Below are positions 7,384-16,498 of a stretch of 64,000 nt of DNA, in pieces. The DNA is taken from the NCBI RefSeq assembly GCF_035573695.1, contig NZ_CP121694.1, forward strand, positions 472,501-536,500. The letters are read 5' to 3'. This DNA is from Metallumcola ferriviriculae. Its GTDB lineage: Bacteria; Bacillota; JADQBR01. A program made the translations under genes and the position numbers. How positions within the stretch are numbered: position 1 is the first letter of the stretch; every line of letters begins with the position of its first letter. The notes under the pieces were generated by a model that searched no databases, was not told the origin of the DNA, and worked only from the letters and a program-made list of their open reading frames with translations.

Positions 7384-8349
7384 ATGTCCTTAATTTATGC
7401 ATTTACTCATACATTTGCATCATACGTCCTATTCGGCGGGATGTTTGTCTATCTTACTTACTTGGTATGTTCTAAATTATTGAGCAATCGTTGCAGCAAG
7501 CTGCGCAGCGGCTTTATGTGGTTTGCACTGCTGATTCCTTTTATTACTTATTTTGCATTGAAGGTACTCTTCCCGCGAATTGGAAATTACCACGATAATC
7601 TTATTTCTGGCACATTCTGGTTTACCCTTTTTGACCTTGCCTGCCAGGTGGGCTATTGGACATCATTAATACTTACACCTTTAGTCTTTGCTTGGGTAGC
7701 GGTAATTGGAATAAGGATATTCTATGTGTTTTTGTCAGGGCATAAATTCCGCCAAATCAATCGAACGGCCAGGAAGGAAGATTACCATCAGTTGTTCTCT
7801 ATGATAGATGAGGGAGCTGCAAGGTTAGGTATAAAAAGCCCTGAGGTATTTGTGTTAGCGGGATGGCCGGATACCTTTACATTTGGTATTTTTCGTCCTG
7901 CGGTAGTGTTTGGGGAGGACATGCTTGGGTTGGATGATCAGGACCTGCGAGCTGTGATTGCACACGAACTAGCACATATTTATCGCAAGGATGCGCTGCT
8001 AAGTGTGATTGCTGCTTTCATGCGGGATTTGATGTTCTTTAGTCCGATTAGTCACTGGGCCTTTAACGGATTGATGACGGCCAAAGAGGAGATGGCTGAC
8101 GATATCGCGTCAAAACTGGTTGGCGACCGGCTTCAATACGGATCAACTTTAATCAAAGTATGGAAACTATTTAACGGTGGTAACGGGTCGGTTAATCATA
8201 ATGTTTATCCGGCGATGGGCATGACCCAGGGCAATTTAACTCGCAGGGTGGAAAGATTAGTTAACCCGGGGAGAATGACGGCATTGCCCAAAATTACTTT
8301 TTTGGTGATGGGACTAGTCATTATAAATTTACTGTCATTTATCTGCTAG
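7384..8349 (+). CDS. M56 (BlaR1-like) membrane metallopeptidase without a sensor domain
   Basis: Membrane helices occur at about residues 10-30, 44-62, 76-110 and at the C-terminus (305-320). The HELAH zinc motif is at residues 194-198, with a further ligand likely in KEEMADD (about 234-240). BlaR1 proteins carry a C-terminal extracellular penicillin-binding sensor; this protein ends at 321 residues, so what it senses is unknown. It forms a repressor/protease pair with the upstream BlaI-family gene, two bases away, and probably cleaves it on stimulation. Confidence 0.8.
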   Translation: MSLIYAFTHTFASYVLFGGMFVYLTYLVCSKLLSNRCSKLRSGFMWFALLIPFITYFALKVLFPRIGNYHDNLISGTFWFTLFDLACQVGYWTSLILTPLVFAWVAVIGIRIFYVFLSGHKFRQINRTARKEDYHQLFSMIDEGAARLGIKSPEVFVLAGWPDTFTFGIFRPAVVFGEDMLGLDDQDLRAVIAHELAHIYRKDALLSVIAAFMRDLMFFSPISHWAFNGLMTAKEEMADDIASKLVGDRLQYGSTLIKVWKLFNGGNGSVNHNVYPAMGMTQGNLTRRVERLVNPGRMTALPKITFLVMGLVIINLLSFIC

Positions 8350-8368
8350 AATACGGAGGAGGGCATTT

Positions 8369-8959
8369 ATGTCTGATAGGAAAAAGACCAAAGAAGAATT
8401 TTTGAGTGGGAAACAAAGATACCGCGGACCCAATAGGGTGGTTTTTTTAGTTTTTTTAATAGTTGCAGTAGTCGGAGTGGGTTGGTTTGCTTTTATGGCC
8501 AGGGATAGTGCCCAGTTACCGAAGCGATATGAAGGCGGCAACTATAATATCGGGGAGACACCCCAATATAAAGGGCAGACCATTAGTATGACTGACATTA
8601 CAAGTGAAGTCAAGGATGGTAAAATTGTCATACCATTAGACAAGATCATAGAAAGTAATATTATTTATACACAGTATAATGCTGGTGGCGAAGCGAAAGC
8701 AATTACAGCTTTTATTACTCCGTCTGGGCATCTTTCTGCAAATATGGCCATGTGTGAGCCGTGCCGCTCAGAAAGATTCCATATCCAGGATAATGTATTA
8801 GTATGCGATACCTGTGGTACAAGGTGGTATTTGAACGATCTTAATGGGATATCCGGTGGGTGCGTGAAATACCCTCCCGAGGACCTACCATATGAAGTAA
8901 AAGACGGCCAGGTTTTGATTCCTGCAGATATCGTAGAGGAATGGCAGCCAAGAATATAA
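8369..8959 (+). CDS. DUF2318-family membrane-anchored metal-binding protein
   Basis: DUF2318 proteins are thought to bind iron-sulfur or metal centres and are usually next to iron-linked transporters. This 196-residue protein has an N-terminal membrane helix (about 27-45) and the family cysteines CEPCRSERF and CDTCGTRWYL followed by GGC. The region after the cysteines (LPYEVKDGQVLIPADIV) is also typical. It is preceded by GGAGGAGGG and followed by an FtsX/ABC/FtsX exporter set, with which it probably works. Substrate unproven. Confidence 0.8.
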   Translation: MSDRKKTKEEFLSGKQRYRGPNRVVFLVFLIVAVVGVGWFAFMARDSAQLPKRYEGGNYNIGETPQYKGQTISMTDITSEVKDGKIVIPLDKIIESNIIYTQYNAGGEAKAITAFITPSGHLSANMAMCEPCRSERFHIQDNVLVCDTCGTRWYLNDLNGISGGCVKYPPEDLPYEVKDGQVLIPADIVEEWQPRI

Positions 8960-8974
8960 CCGGAGGTATGACGC

Positions 8975-10132
8975 ATGCGGTTAGACAGTATCGCCATTAA
9001 CAGCTTAAAAAGACGAAAAGTAAAAATGGCATTCCTGCTTTTGGGCATGGTAGTGGCCATGGGTACAGTGGTAACAATGTACAGTATTACTACTGCCATG
9101 AATCAAGAGTTGGCCAATACTTTTGACGAAATTGGCGCTAATATTATGGTAATGCCTAAAAATGATGACCTTTCCTTGTCTTACGGCGGGGTGAACATTC
9201 CGGCGGGGAATGGCGAAGGGTCTATGCTGACAAATAACGACATTATTAAGATTAATACTATACCCAACCGAGATAACATTGCCTTTGTGGCACCCAAGAT
9301 ATTAGGTTTGGCTGAATTTAATGGTCAGGACCTGATGCTGGTGGGAGTAGACTTCCCCTATGAGCTTAAATTAAAGAAATGGTGGCAGTACCGGGGTGAA
9401 AAACCGGTGGCGGTTGACCATTTGCTGCTGGGCAGTACGGTGGCCAAAAAGTATGGTAAAGACCCCGGTGACAGCATGGAGATTAAAGGCAGGAAGTTTA
9501 AGGTGGCCGCAGTGCTAGAGCCTCAAGGGACAGAGGAAGACGGACTGGTATTTATGCACCTGCTCACTGCCCAAGACCTACTGGGAAAGAAAAATAAATT
9601 AAGTTTTATCGAGGTGGCAGCATATTGTACCACCTGCCCTATCGACCAAATTACCACTGACATTGAAAAAAGTGTCCCCGGCGCTAGGGCAACTGCTCTG
9701 GCAGAATCCGTCAGGGCTAGGCAGCAGGTGATAGATCGATTCACCAATTTTTCTTTCGCTGTGTCCCTGGTGGTAGTGCTTATCGGTGCATTGGTAGTTA
9801 TGCTTACAATGATGTCATCAGTTAGTGAGCGAACGGCTGAAATCGGTATTTATAGAGCCATGGGTTTTCGTAAAAGTAATATTTTTGAAATTATTCTTAC
9901 TGAGGCCGGGGTTATCGGTATCGTCGGCGGCGTGCTTGGCTATGTGGTTGGCATACTAGCAGCGAAGCTCTTAGCCCCGGGAATTGCTCAGATGCAGATC
10001 AGTATCCCCTGGAACCCTTTAATAGGGGTGACAGTGGTACTAATTGCCACAGCAGTAGGTATCTTGGCCAGTGCGTATCCTGCAATTCAGGCAGCTAAGC
10101 TTGATCCCGTGGAAGCACTACAGTATATCTAG
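8975..10132 (+). CDS. FtsX/MacB-type ABC transporter permease (first copy)
   Basis: The 385-residue protein has the four-helix MacB/FtsX layout: one N-terminal helix (about 18-40), a large extracytoplasmic domain (about 45-255), and three C-terminal helices (about 265-380) with the family motif ERTAEIGIYRAMGFRKSNI between the second and third. It is paralogous to the permease at 10921-12087, and the ATPase lies between them, so the transporter is probably a heterodimer. Such type VII ABC systems move substrates from the membrane or outer face rather than across the cytosol. The extracytoplasmic domain has a CTTC motif near residue 223. Confidence 0.85.
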   Translation: MRLDSIAINSLKRRKVKMAFLLLGMVVAMGTVVTMYSITTAMNQELANTFDEIGANIMVMPKNDDLSLSYGGVNIPAGNGEGSMLTNNDIIKINTIPNRDNIAFVAPKILGLAEFNGQDLMLVGVDFPYELKLKKWWQYRGEKPVAVDHLLLGSTVAKKYGKDPGDSMEIKGRKFKVAAVLEPQGTEEDGLVFMHLLTAQDLLGKKNKLSFIEVAAYCTTCPIDQITTDIEKSVPGARATALAESVRARQQVIDRFTNFSFAVSLVVVLIGALVVMLTMMSSVSERTAEIGIYRAMGFRKSNIFEIILTEAGVIGIVGGVLGYVVGILAAKLLAPGIAQMQISIPWNPLIGVTVVLIATAVGILASAYPAIQAAKLDPVEALQYI

Positions 10133-10146
10133 CAGGAGATGATAGG

Positions 10147-10884
10147 ATGAGCTTAATCCAAGTAAAAGACGTCATGAAAATCTACCAGAGCGGTGGTGAG
10201 CAAGTACGGGCCTTGGACGGGGTTAACCTGGAAATAAGAGAAGGCGACTTTACCGCTTTAATGGGTCCTTCCGGTTCCGGGAAAAGCACTTTGCTCACCG
10301 TTATGGGTGCTTTAAATCCACCCAGCGAAGGTAAGGTAATAATTGACGATATTGATGTTTACCAATTAGCGGTTGAGCGGCGGGCAGATTTTCGCAGTAA
10401 TTATATCGGCTTTGTTTTTCAACAGTTTCAACTGATTTCATACTTAACTGCGGTGGAAAATGTAATGCTGCCTTTGGCAATCTTGCGCTATTCCCAAAAA
10501 GAACAATTGGATTTGGCCAATAGCGTACTGGAAAAGGTAGGCCTGGCCCAAAAGCGTAACCGCCTGCCCAGTCAGCTTTCTGGCGGTGAGCAGGAGCGAG
10601 TGGCAATTGCCCGGGCCATAGTCAACCAACCACCAATCGTATTTGCTGATGAACCGACAGGCAGCTTAGATACCAAGACCGGTGAGGAAATTATGGGTCT
10701 ATTTCAATCGCTGAATAATGAGGGATTAACCATCGTTATGGTTACCCATAACGAAGAAAATTTAAACTATGTCAAACATGCAGTTTCTGTTCGTGATGGA
10801 GTTGTGGACACTGAGAGGCGAACTGAAGTGTTGGGTGGGCATAATTCCCAAACAAACTTAGTATCAGACAGCCAAGCATTGTAG
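10147..10884 (+). CDS. LolD/MacB-type ABC transporter ATPase
   Basis: The ATPase shows Walker [10 protein letters not shown], signature [14 protein letters not shown], Walker [13 protein letters not shown] and the H-loop VTHNEEN, all typical of the MacB/LolD/FtsE branch. It stands between two FtsX-type permeases and presumably powers both. The C-terminal 30 residues after the H-loop region are variable and polar. The ATG is preceded by AGGAGATGATAGG. Confidence 0.9.
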   Translation: MSLIQVKDVMKIYQSGGEQVRALDGVNLEIREGDFTALMGPSGSGKSTLLTVMGALNPPSEGKVIIDDIDVYQLAVERRADFRSNYIGFVFQQFQLISYLTAVENVMLPLAILRYSQKEQLDLANSVLEKVGLAQKRNRLPSQLSGGEQERVAIARAIVNQPPIVFADEPTGSLDTKTGEEIMGLFQSLNNEGLTIVMVTHNEENLNYVKHAVSVRDGVVDTERRTEVLGGHNSQTNLVSDSQAL

Positions 10885-10920
10885 CATCTAAAAGTAAGCT
10901 ACTGAAACCAGGAGGGTGAC

Positions 10921-12087
10921 ATGTATCTCAGGGATATAGCTATCAGTAACCTTAGGGTAAGAAAATCAAAGATGCTTTTTTTGATATTGGGTATTGTTTT
11001 AGGCATTACCACCGTGGTGGCCCTCACTAGTATTACCGTTGCTATGGAGGAACAATTAGAGAGCAACTTTAAAGCAATGGGCACCAAGGTTTTAATTACC
11101 CCCATATCCAAGTCACTATCTCTTTCCTATAACGGAGTGAGTGTGGCATCAGCAACTTCCTATCAGAGTGCTGGAATCCCCGATGGAACATTGACTGGCT
11201 TAGACAGCTATAGCCAGCGGGGTGTAGGGATTATCTCGCCTAAGCTGGTACGGCCTGCTGAGATTAATTCTACCAGGGTGCTGGTGGCCGGTGTTCGCTT
11301 TGACGGTGAGACACGCCTTAAGCCATATTGGAAAATAGATGGTAGGGTTCCAGGTGCCGACGAAATTATGTTAGGTGCGGTGGCTGCTCAAAAGCTGGCA
11401 CTAAAGGTAAACGACACCGTGGAAATAGCAGGGCAACCTTTTACTGTGGCCGGTGTGCTTCAGGAAACTGGTGCTGCCGAAGATAAATTAGTACAGATGG
11501 AATTATCCAAAGCCCAAGAAATTTTTAAAGAGCCCGGGGCGGTTTCTTTTGTAGAGTTGAATGTAAAGAATGTACCCATAGAAAACGAATCAGAAATCAA
11601 TCCGGTGGTAAAAAGCATTCAGGAAGAGTTTCCCCAGGTAAATGTTAAAGTCATCAAGGATCAGACAGAAGCACGGCGAGAAGTAGTTGAACGCTTCGCC
11701 AAGTTCTCTTTACTTGTTTCTATCGTGGTGTTGTTTATCGGCTGCCTTATTGTTTTGACTACTATGATGGCTTCGGTAAAAGAACGTACGCGGGAAATAG
11801 GAATTTTTCGAGCCATTGGTTTTCGTCAGCAGCACATTATTAAGATTATTCTAACCGAAGCACTGATAATAAGCTCTTGCGGCGGCGTTATCGGCTATAT
11901 AGCTGGAGTAGTCTTAGCTAAAGTGACCGCACCGTTTATTGCTCAGATAGATGTACAGGTAGGGTGGAGCTTAGGGATAGGCTTGGCTGCCATTTTGGTC
12001 TCGGCACTGGTAGGGTTGCTGTCAAGTGCTTATCCCGCGTACCAGGCGGCGAAACTGGATCCAGTAGAAGCATTTCGATTTATCTAA
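10921..12087 (+). CDS. FtsX/MacB-type ABC transporter permease (second copy)
   Basis: The 388-residue paralogue of the permease at 8975 has the same plan: an N-terminal helix (about 18-40), an extracytoplasmic domain (about 45-260) and three C-terminal helices, with KERTREIGIFRAIGFRQQHI as the cytoplasmic motif. It lacks the CTTC motif of its partner. It ends the operon that starts with the BlaI-type repressor and is followed by a terminator. The ribosome-binding site is CAGGAGGGTG. Confidence 0.85.
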   Translation: MYLRDIAISNLRVRKSKMLFLILGIVLGITTVVALTSITVAMEEQLESNFKAMGTKVLITPISKSLSLSYNGVSVASATSYQSAGIPDGTLTGLDSYSQRGVGIISPKLVRPAEINSTRVLVAGVRFDGETRLKPYWKIDGRVPGADEIMLGAVAAQKLALKVNDTVEIAGQPFTVAGVLQETGAAEDKLVQMELSKAQEIFKEPGAVSFVELNVKNVPIENESEINPVVKSIQEEFPQVNVKVIKDQTEARREVVERFAKFSLLVSIVVLFIGCLIVLTTMMASVKERTREIGIFRAIGFRQQHIIKIILTEALIISSCGGVIGYIAGVVLAKVTAPFIAQIDVQVGWSLGIGLAAILVSALVGLLSSAYPAYQAAKLDPVEAFRFI

Positions 12088-12098
12088 CGTTACCTTGG

Positions 12099-12126
12099 AA
12101 AAATCCCCGGAAGTATGGGATTTTTT
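12099..12126 (+). terminator. Rho-independent terminator after the FtsX/ABC operon
   Basis: AAAAATCCC (12099-12107) pairs perfectly with GGGATTTTT (12117-12125), giving a hairpin with a built-in T run. Confidence 0.8.
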
Positions 12127-12202
12127 CATCTTTAATACAGGAATACTACAATTTATTGCGAATACTGATAGTATTGACCCTAATTAGAGAGAGGTACTTA
12201 CA

Positions 12203-13453
12203 TTGAGCAAGTTTATTGTCAGGCCTAACGGGCCTTTAAAAGGAAAAGTAAATATCAGTGGTGCAAAAAATGCAGCATTAGCTATCCTTCCTGCAGCTTT
12301 GATGGCGCCGGGAAGGGCGACTTTAGAGAATGTACCTGATATAGAAGATACCCAGGTGATGGTGGAGATATTAAAGAGCCTAGGGGTGGATATCAATCGC
12401 ACGGGGGATACCTTACACCTGGATATTCCGGATAAACCGGAAACAACTGTCCCGTATCCTTTAGCGAAAACTATTCGTGCTTCCAACCTTTTGTTGGGGG
12501 CGCTTCTGGCCAGGTGCGGCAGAGCCGCAGTACCCATGCCTGGGGGCTGTGATATTGGTGCTCGCCCGATAGACCTTCACTTGAAAGGATTTCAAGCTAT
12601 GGGTGCGGAGGTTACCTTATCCCAAGGCGCCGTGGTTGTGGAAGCTAAACAACTGTATGGTGCTAAAGTATATCTGGATTTTCCCAGTGTGGGTGCCACG
12701 GAAAATATTATGATGGCTGCCTGCTTTGCAGAAGGCAAAACAACCATAGAAAACGCTGCTAAGGAGCCGGAAATAGTTGATTTGGCCAATTTTTTAAACG
12801 CCCTGGGTGCCAAGGTGCGGGGAGCCGGTACAGACATTATTCGCATTACCGGCATGGGACCGTTAAAACCAGTCAATTATTCAGTAATTCCGGACCGCAT
12901 CGAAGCGGGGACTTTTATGGTAGCTGCTGCTATTACGTGCGGGGAAATTCAATTGACCAATGTAATTTCTACCCACCTTCAGCCATTGATAGCGAAGCTA
13001 AAGGAAGTGGGGGTAAATATAACTGATAACAACGGACTGCTGACAGTACGGGGCAGTAAGTATCTTATGCCCGCTGACATAAAAACGCTTCCCTATCCGG
13101 GATTTCCTACAGACCTGCAGAGCCCAATGATGGCCTTGCTTACCATGGCTGAGGGCACTAGTATCATTGTGGAAAACATCTTTGAGAACCGTCTGGGCTT
13201 GGCGTCTGAATTAAAACGACTGGGTGCTTCCATTAAGATTGAAGGACATACCGCCATTATTCAAGGTGTGTCGCATTTGACAGGAGCGAAGGTAAGAGCA
13301 CTTGACCTGCGTGCAGGCGCAGCCTTGGTGTTGAGTGGTTTGGTTGCCTCGGGCGAGACAGAAGTTTGCCACGCCAAGGTCATTGAGAGAGGATACCAGC
13401 GACTTGATGAAAAACTGCGGTCTCTTGGAGCGGATGTAGAATTGGTGAAATAA
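12203..13453 (+). CDS. murA: UDP-N-acetylglucosamine 1-carboxyvinyltransferase
   Basis: MurA transfers enolpyruvate from phosphoenolpyruvate to UDP-GlcNAc, the first committed step of peptidoglycan synthesis, in the cytosol. The 416-residue length is standard. The substrate-contact lysine is in GAKNAA (K22), and the catalytic cysteine that fosfomycin alkylates is present in PGGCDIGARP (C116), so the enzyme should be fosfomycin-sensitive in principle. It starts at TTG 12203 behind AGAGAGG. It appears monocistronic, with terminators on both sides. Confidence 0.95.
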   Translation: MSKFIVRPNGPLKGKVNISGAKNAALAILPAALMAPGRATLENVPDIEDTQVMVEILKSLGVDINRTGDTLHLDIPDKPETTVPYPLAKTIRASNLLLGALLARCGRAAVPMPGGCDIGARPIDLHLKGFQAMGAEVTLSQGAVVVEAKQLYGAKVYLDFPSVGATENIMMAACFAEGKTTIENAAKEPEIVDLANFLNALGAKVRGAGTDIIRITGMGPLKPVNYSVIPDRIEAGTFMVAAAITCGEIQLTNVISTHLQPLIAKLKEVGVNITDNNGLLTVRGSKYLMPADIKTLPYPGFPTDLQSPMMALLTMAEGTSIIVENIFENRLGLASELKRLGASIKIEGHTAIIQGVSHLTGAKVRALDLRAGAALVLSGLVASGETEVCHAKVIERGYQRLDEKLRSLGADVELVK

Positions 13454-13461
13454 TGAAAGCC

Positions 13462-13489
13462 GGCCTTCTGCAACAGAGGGCCCTTTTTG
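13462..13489 (+). terminator. Rho-independent terminator of murA
   Basis: GGCCTTCT (13462-13469) pairs with AGAGGGCC (13475-13482, one G-T pair) and is followed by CTTTTTG. Confidence 0.75.
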
Positions 13490-13535
13490 TTGGACAGAAT
13501 ATTCAGGAGTACGGGAGAGGAGAATAAACTCACAC

Positions 13536-14324
13536 ATGCGTTTCAGTACTTTATTCAGCGGCAGCTCCGGTAACGCCATTTACATAGAAAGCGATGAAAG
13601 CAGCATACTGGTGGATGCAGGATTGAGCGGAGTTAGAATACAGACAGCATTGGAAACAATCGGTCGCAGTGCTTCTCAGCTGGATGCCATCCTAGTCACC
13701 CACGAGCATAGGGACCATATCTGCGGGGTGGGGGTGTTGTCCCGGCGTTTTGATATACCAGTACTTGCAACCAAAGACACCTGGACAGCTATGAAAAGTA
13801 CCGTGGGAAAGATAACCGATAAAAATAAAATTTGTTTGGGCCCTGGCGAAAGAAAGGCAGTTCAGGACATTGGTATCGATTTCTTTGCTACATCCCATGA
13901 CGCAGTTGACCCTTGCGGCTATGTATTTAGCCATGGACATGAGAGGATGGGCCTGCTTACCGATACAGGGTGCCTTCATGAGCACATGGATGAGGCACTT
14001 ACTGGGTGCCAATGTTTGGTACTGGAAGCAAACCACGATATGGAGATGCTGATAAATGGTCCCTATCCGTGGCACCTTAAACAGCGTATTAGAGGGAACC
14101 GGGGACACCTATCCAATGATGCTGCCGGGGAAGCGTTGAGTCGCTTTGTAACCGCAGATACCTGTCGGGTGGTACTGGCTCATTTGAGTGCAGAGAATAA
14201 CCTGCCCGAGCTGGCCATGGCAGCAGCAGTAGGTATTATGGAACAATTGGGTCGCCGGAGTGTTTCCGTCTCGGTTGCGCCGCGCTATCAACCGCTGCCG
14301 TTAGCGGCTGTGGGTGAAGAATAG
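13536..14324 (+). CDS. yycJ: YycJ/WalJ-type metallo-beta-lactamase-fold hydrolase
   Basis: A 262-residue metallo-beta-lactamase-fold protein of the YycJ/WalJ family, which is linked to cell-wall and cell-division homeostasis downstream of the WalRK system and is predicted to be a nuclease. The zinc motif is THEHRDH (about residues 55-61), with further ligands in ATSHDAVDP, LEANHD and VLAHLS. The order yycJ - htrA - rlmH is widely conserved in Firmicutes, which supports the name. No walRK genes are visible immediately upstream. Confidence 0.88.
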   Translation: MRFSTLFSGSSGNAIYIESDESSILVDAGLSGVRIQTALETIGRSASQLDAILVTHEHRDHICGVGVLSRRFDIPVLATKDTWTAMKSTVGKITDKNKICLGPGERKAVQDIGIDFFATSHDAVDPCGYVFSHGHERMGLLTDTGCLHEHMDEALTGCQCLVLEANHDMEMLINGPYPWHLKQRIRGNRGHLSNDAAGEALSRFVTADTCRVVLAHLSAENNLPELAMAAAVGIMEQLGRRSVSVSVAPRYQPLPLAAVGEE

Positions 14325-14363
14325 AAAGCCAGTTTTTGGGATAAATAAACAGTGGAGGGAAAT

Positions 14364-15521
14364 ATGATGCAACAGTTCTATGACGATTACAGGCCTCGGC
14401 GTTTTGGCTTTCTTCGTACTATCGTGGTAGCAATAATCAGCGCAGTTGTGGGCGGGTTGGTGGCGTTGACTTTTTTTCCATATTTCAGTTCCCAAGGTGC
14501 ACTGCCCCAGCCGTCGCCAGGACAGGATAATAGTTATCTTCAGCAGCCCGCCAATCCGCCAGTGGTCGTTCAACCCGGTGATAACCCGGTAGTCACTATC
14601 GCAGAGACGGTAGGCCCGGCAGTGGTTGCCATTAATAATATTCAGGAAAACCGCGGTGGTTTCTTTTCCAGTCCCCACGGGGCAGTTTCCTCGGGTTCCG
14701 GCGTGATATTTGATGCCCAAAAAGGGTATATCGTTACTAATTTCCACGTGGTCGCTGATGCGAATCGCTTGATAGTCTATCTTGATGAAGAGCGTCAGTA
14801 TGAGGCAAAGCTTGTGGCCGGAGACAGCCGTACCGACTTGGCCGTTATTCAAATTGATGCACCTGACCTTCCCGAAGCAAGGTTTGGTAATTCCGCGCAG
14901 CTTAAAGTAGGCGAAACTGCCATCGCTATCGGTAACCCTCTGGGACGTTTTGCCCGTTCGGTCACGGTAGGTGTCATCAGTGCTCTAGATCGTGAGCTTA
15001 TAGTACAATCTGCTGCGGGTGAAGAAGTAACCCTGCAATTAATACAGACCGACGCAGCCATTAACCCTGGTAATAGCGGCGGTGCCTTGGTGAATACCAG
15101 GGGAGAGCTGGTGGGAATTAACAGCGCGAAGATTGCCCGACAGGATATTGAGGGCTTAGGTTTTGCCATCCCCATCGACGACGCTCGGCCGATAATAAAG
15201 GATCTAATAAGCAAAGGATACGTCAGCAGACCCTTTATCGGTATTTTTGGCTTCAGTGAAATATCGGAACAGATGTCCAAGTGGTATGAAATGCCTGTAG
15301 GGATATACATAGGCGGTGTAGTGGAAAATGGCCCGGCGGCTAAAGCAGGCATGCAGGAGCGGGATGTAATGGTTTCCTTGGACGATAAAAAATTGGAGAC
15401 CACGGCAGATCTATATGACTTCTTGAATAATCATTCCCCGGGGGATAAGGTGACTGCTGCTGTTATCCGTAACGGGAAAAAAATAAAAGTAGAAGTAACT
15501 CTGGGCGAGATGCCGAGATAA
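14364..15521 (+). CDS. htrA: HtrA/DegP-type membrane-anchored serine protease
   Basis: The protease has an N-terminal membrane anchor (about residues 17-38), a Pro/Gln-rich linker, a trypsin-like domain and one C-terminal PDZ domain (about 285-380). The catalytic triad is visible as His128 (TNFHVV), Asp158 (SRTDLAV) and Ser238 (NPGNSGGAL). It degrades or refolds misfolded proteins outside the membrane. The frame opens at GTG 14352, but that codon lies within the GTGGAGGG ribosome-binding site, so ATG 14364 (or 14367) is the start. It is downstream of yycJ as in other Firmicutes. Confidence 0.93.
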   Translation: MMQQFYDDYRPRRFGFLRTIVVAIISAVVGGLVALTFFPYFSSQGALPQPSPGQDNSYLQQPANPPVVVQPGDNPVVTIAETVGPAVVAINNIQENRGGFFSSPHGAVSSGSGVIFDAQKGYIVTNFHVVADANRLIVYLDEERQYEAKLVAGDSRTDLAVIQIDAPDLPEARFGNSAQLKVGETAIAIGNPLGRFARSVTVGVISALDRELIVQSAAGEEVTLQLIQTDAAINPGNSGGALVNTRGELVGINSAKIARQDIEGLGFAIPIDDARPIIKDLISKGYVSRPFIGIFGFSEISEQMSKWYEMPVGIYIGGVVENGPAAKAGMQERDVMVSLDDKKLETTADLYDFLNNHSPGDKVTAAVIRNGKKIKVEVTLGEMPR

Positions 15522-15536
15522 TGGGAGCGAATATAT

Positions 15537-15704
15537 ATGTATGTAACGTGTATTGAACACCTTGACCGGGCTGTGGACGAGTTTGTGGAGGTCTATGAAA
15601 GCCCGCCGGATATTTATTTTTTGGAAAAAGTCACATTCACCGATTGGATCAGCCCCCATACCTGTGATTTTTGTGACCATACGCCAAAGTATTTGATAGT
15701 ATAA
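15537..15704 (+). CDS. Small CxxH/CxxC protein (BA_5709 family)
   Basis: A 55-residue protein that begins MYVTCIEH and ends with CDFCDHTPKYLIV, so it carries the paired CxxH and CxxC motifs that define this small Firmicute family, found between htrA and rlmH. The four ligands suggest one bound zinc. It starts at ATG 15537 behind GGGAGCG and ends 12 bases before rlmH. Function unknown. Confidence 0.8.
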   Translation: MYVTCIEHLDRAVDEFVEVYESPPDIYFLEKVTFTDWISPHTCDFCDHTPKYLIV

Positions 15705-15716
15705 CGGGGAGATACC

Positions 15717-16196
15717 ATGCGCGTCACAATAATTGCAGTAGGAAAGCTGAAGGAAAAATATCTGGTGAATGGGTGTAAAGAATATCTAAAACGTTTAGGC
15801 AGGTATGGTAATTTCACCGTGGTGGAGCTTACCGATGAACCCTGCCCGGCCAATGCCTCGGCAGCGGAAGAAGAACAGGTGCGCCACAAGGAAGGAAACA
15901 AGATACTGGCTTCCCTTCCCAAAGACAGCCAGGTCATCGCCTTAGATGTGACCGGGGATAAGACAGACTCGCCAGGCCTTGCCCGGCGAATAGAGAACCT
16001 AGCCCTCCGCGGTAACAGTCACCTAACATTTATCATCGGCGGCAGCCTAGGCCTAAGTGCTAAAGTAATAGACAGGTCCCACTGGCGCCTGTCCTTTTCT
16101 GATTTTACCTTCCCCCACCAACTCATGCGGCTGATATTATTAGAACAGTTGTATCGGAGTTTTAAGATTAATAGGGGGGAAACGTACCATAAGTAA
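15717..16196 (+). CDS. rlmH: 23S rRNA (pseudouridine-1915 N3)-methyltransferase RlmH
   Basis: RlmH is the SPOUT-class enzyme that methylates pseudouridine 1915 in helix 69 of 23S rRNA, using S-adenosylmethionine. The 159-residue length, SAM-binding FIIGGSLGLS (about 105-114) and the C-terminal FPHQLMRLILLEQLYRSFKI region are diagnostic. The last codons (RGETYHK) resemble the conserved 3' end of orfX/rlmH that is the attachment site of staphylococcal SCC elements. Here a 26-bp sequence starting in those codons recurs at 18211, so rlmH is the left border of a genomic island. Confidence 0.95.
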   Translation: MRVTIIAVGKLKEKYLVNGCKEYLKRLGRYGNFTVVELTDEPCPANASAAEEEQVRHKEGNKILASLPKDSQVIALDVTGDKTDSPGLARRIENLALRGNSHLTFIIGGSLGLSAKVIDRSHWRLSFSDFTFPHQLMRLILLEQLYRSFKINRGETYHK

Positions 16197-16205
16197 CGGA
16201 TAATT
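16180..16205 (+). repeat. attL-like 26-bp direct repeat in the rlmH 3' end
   Basis: This 26-bp sequence covers the last rlmH codons and contains CATAAGTAACGG. It is identical to 18211-18236, and its last 18 bases (16188-16205) occur inverted at 18181-18198. It marks the left edge of the island. Confidence 0.75.
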
Positions 16206-16498
16206 ATGGATCATGATTTTTGAAAAAGAAGTTATCTATTGTCAGGAGCATGGCCTATAATGGATTATGCATAGTTTTATTATATTTTTAGCGGATAATT
16301 TAAAAATTTGACTAAAAACAAGTATTTTTCCAATACTACAAATATATATCCTAATTTTGTTATTAGGGAATGGAGGATTTTAAGCACCTTCTGTCAAAGT
16401 AATGAAAAACATTATTTTGAAGTTGTAATACACTATTTAGTATATATAGTATAGATTCTAGTAAGTGTTAGTATGCCTTATAAGAGAGGGTTGCTAAA
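16206..16498. other. A+T-rich leader of the first cassette
   Basis: No convincing gene is present. The composition shifts abruptly to A+T-rich after rlmH. A possible promoter for the next gene is TTGAAG (16417-16422) with TATATA (16441-16446), 18 bp apart. Confidence 0.4.
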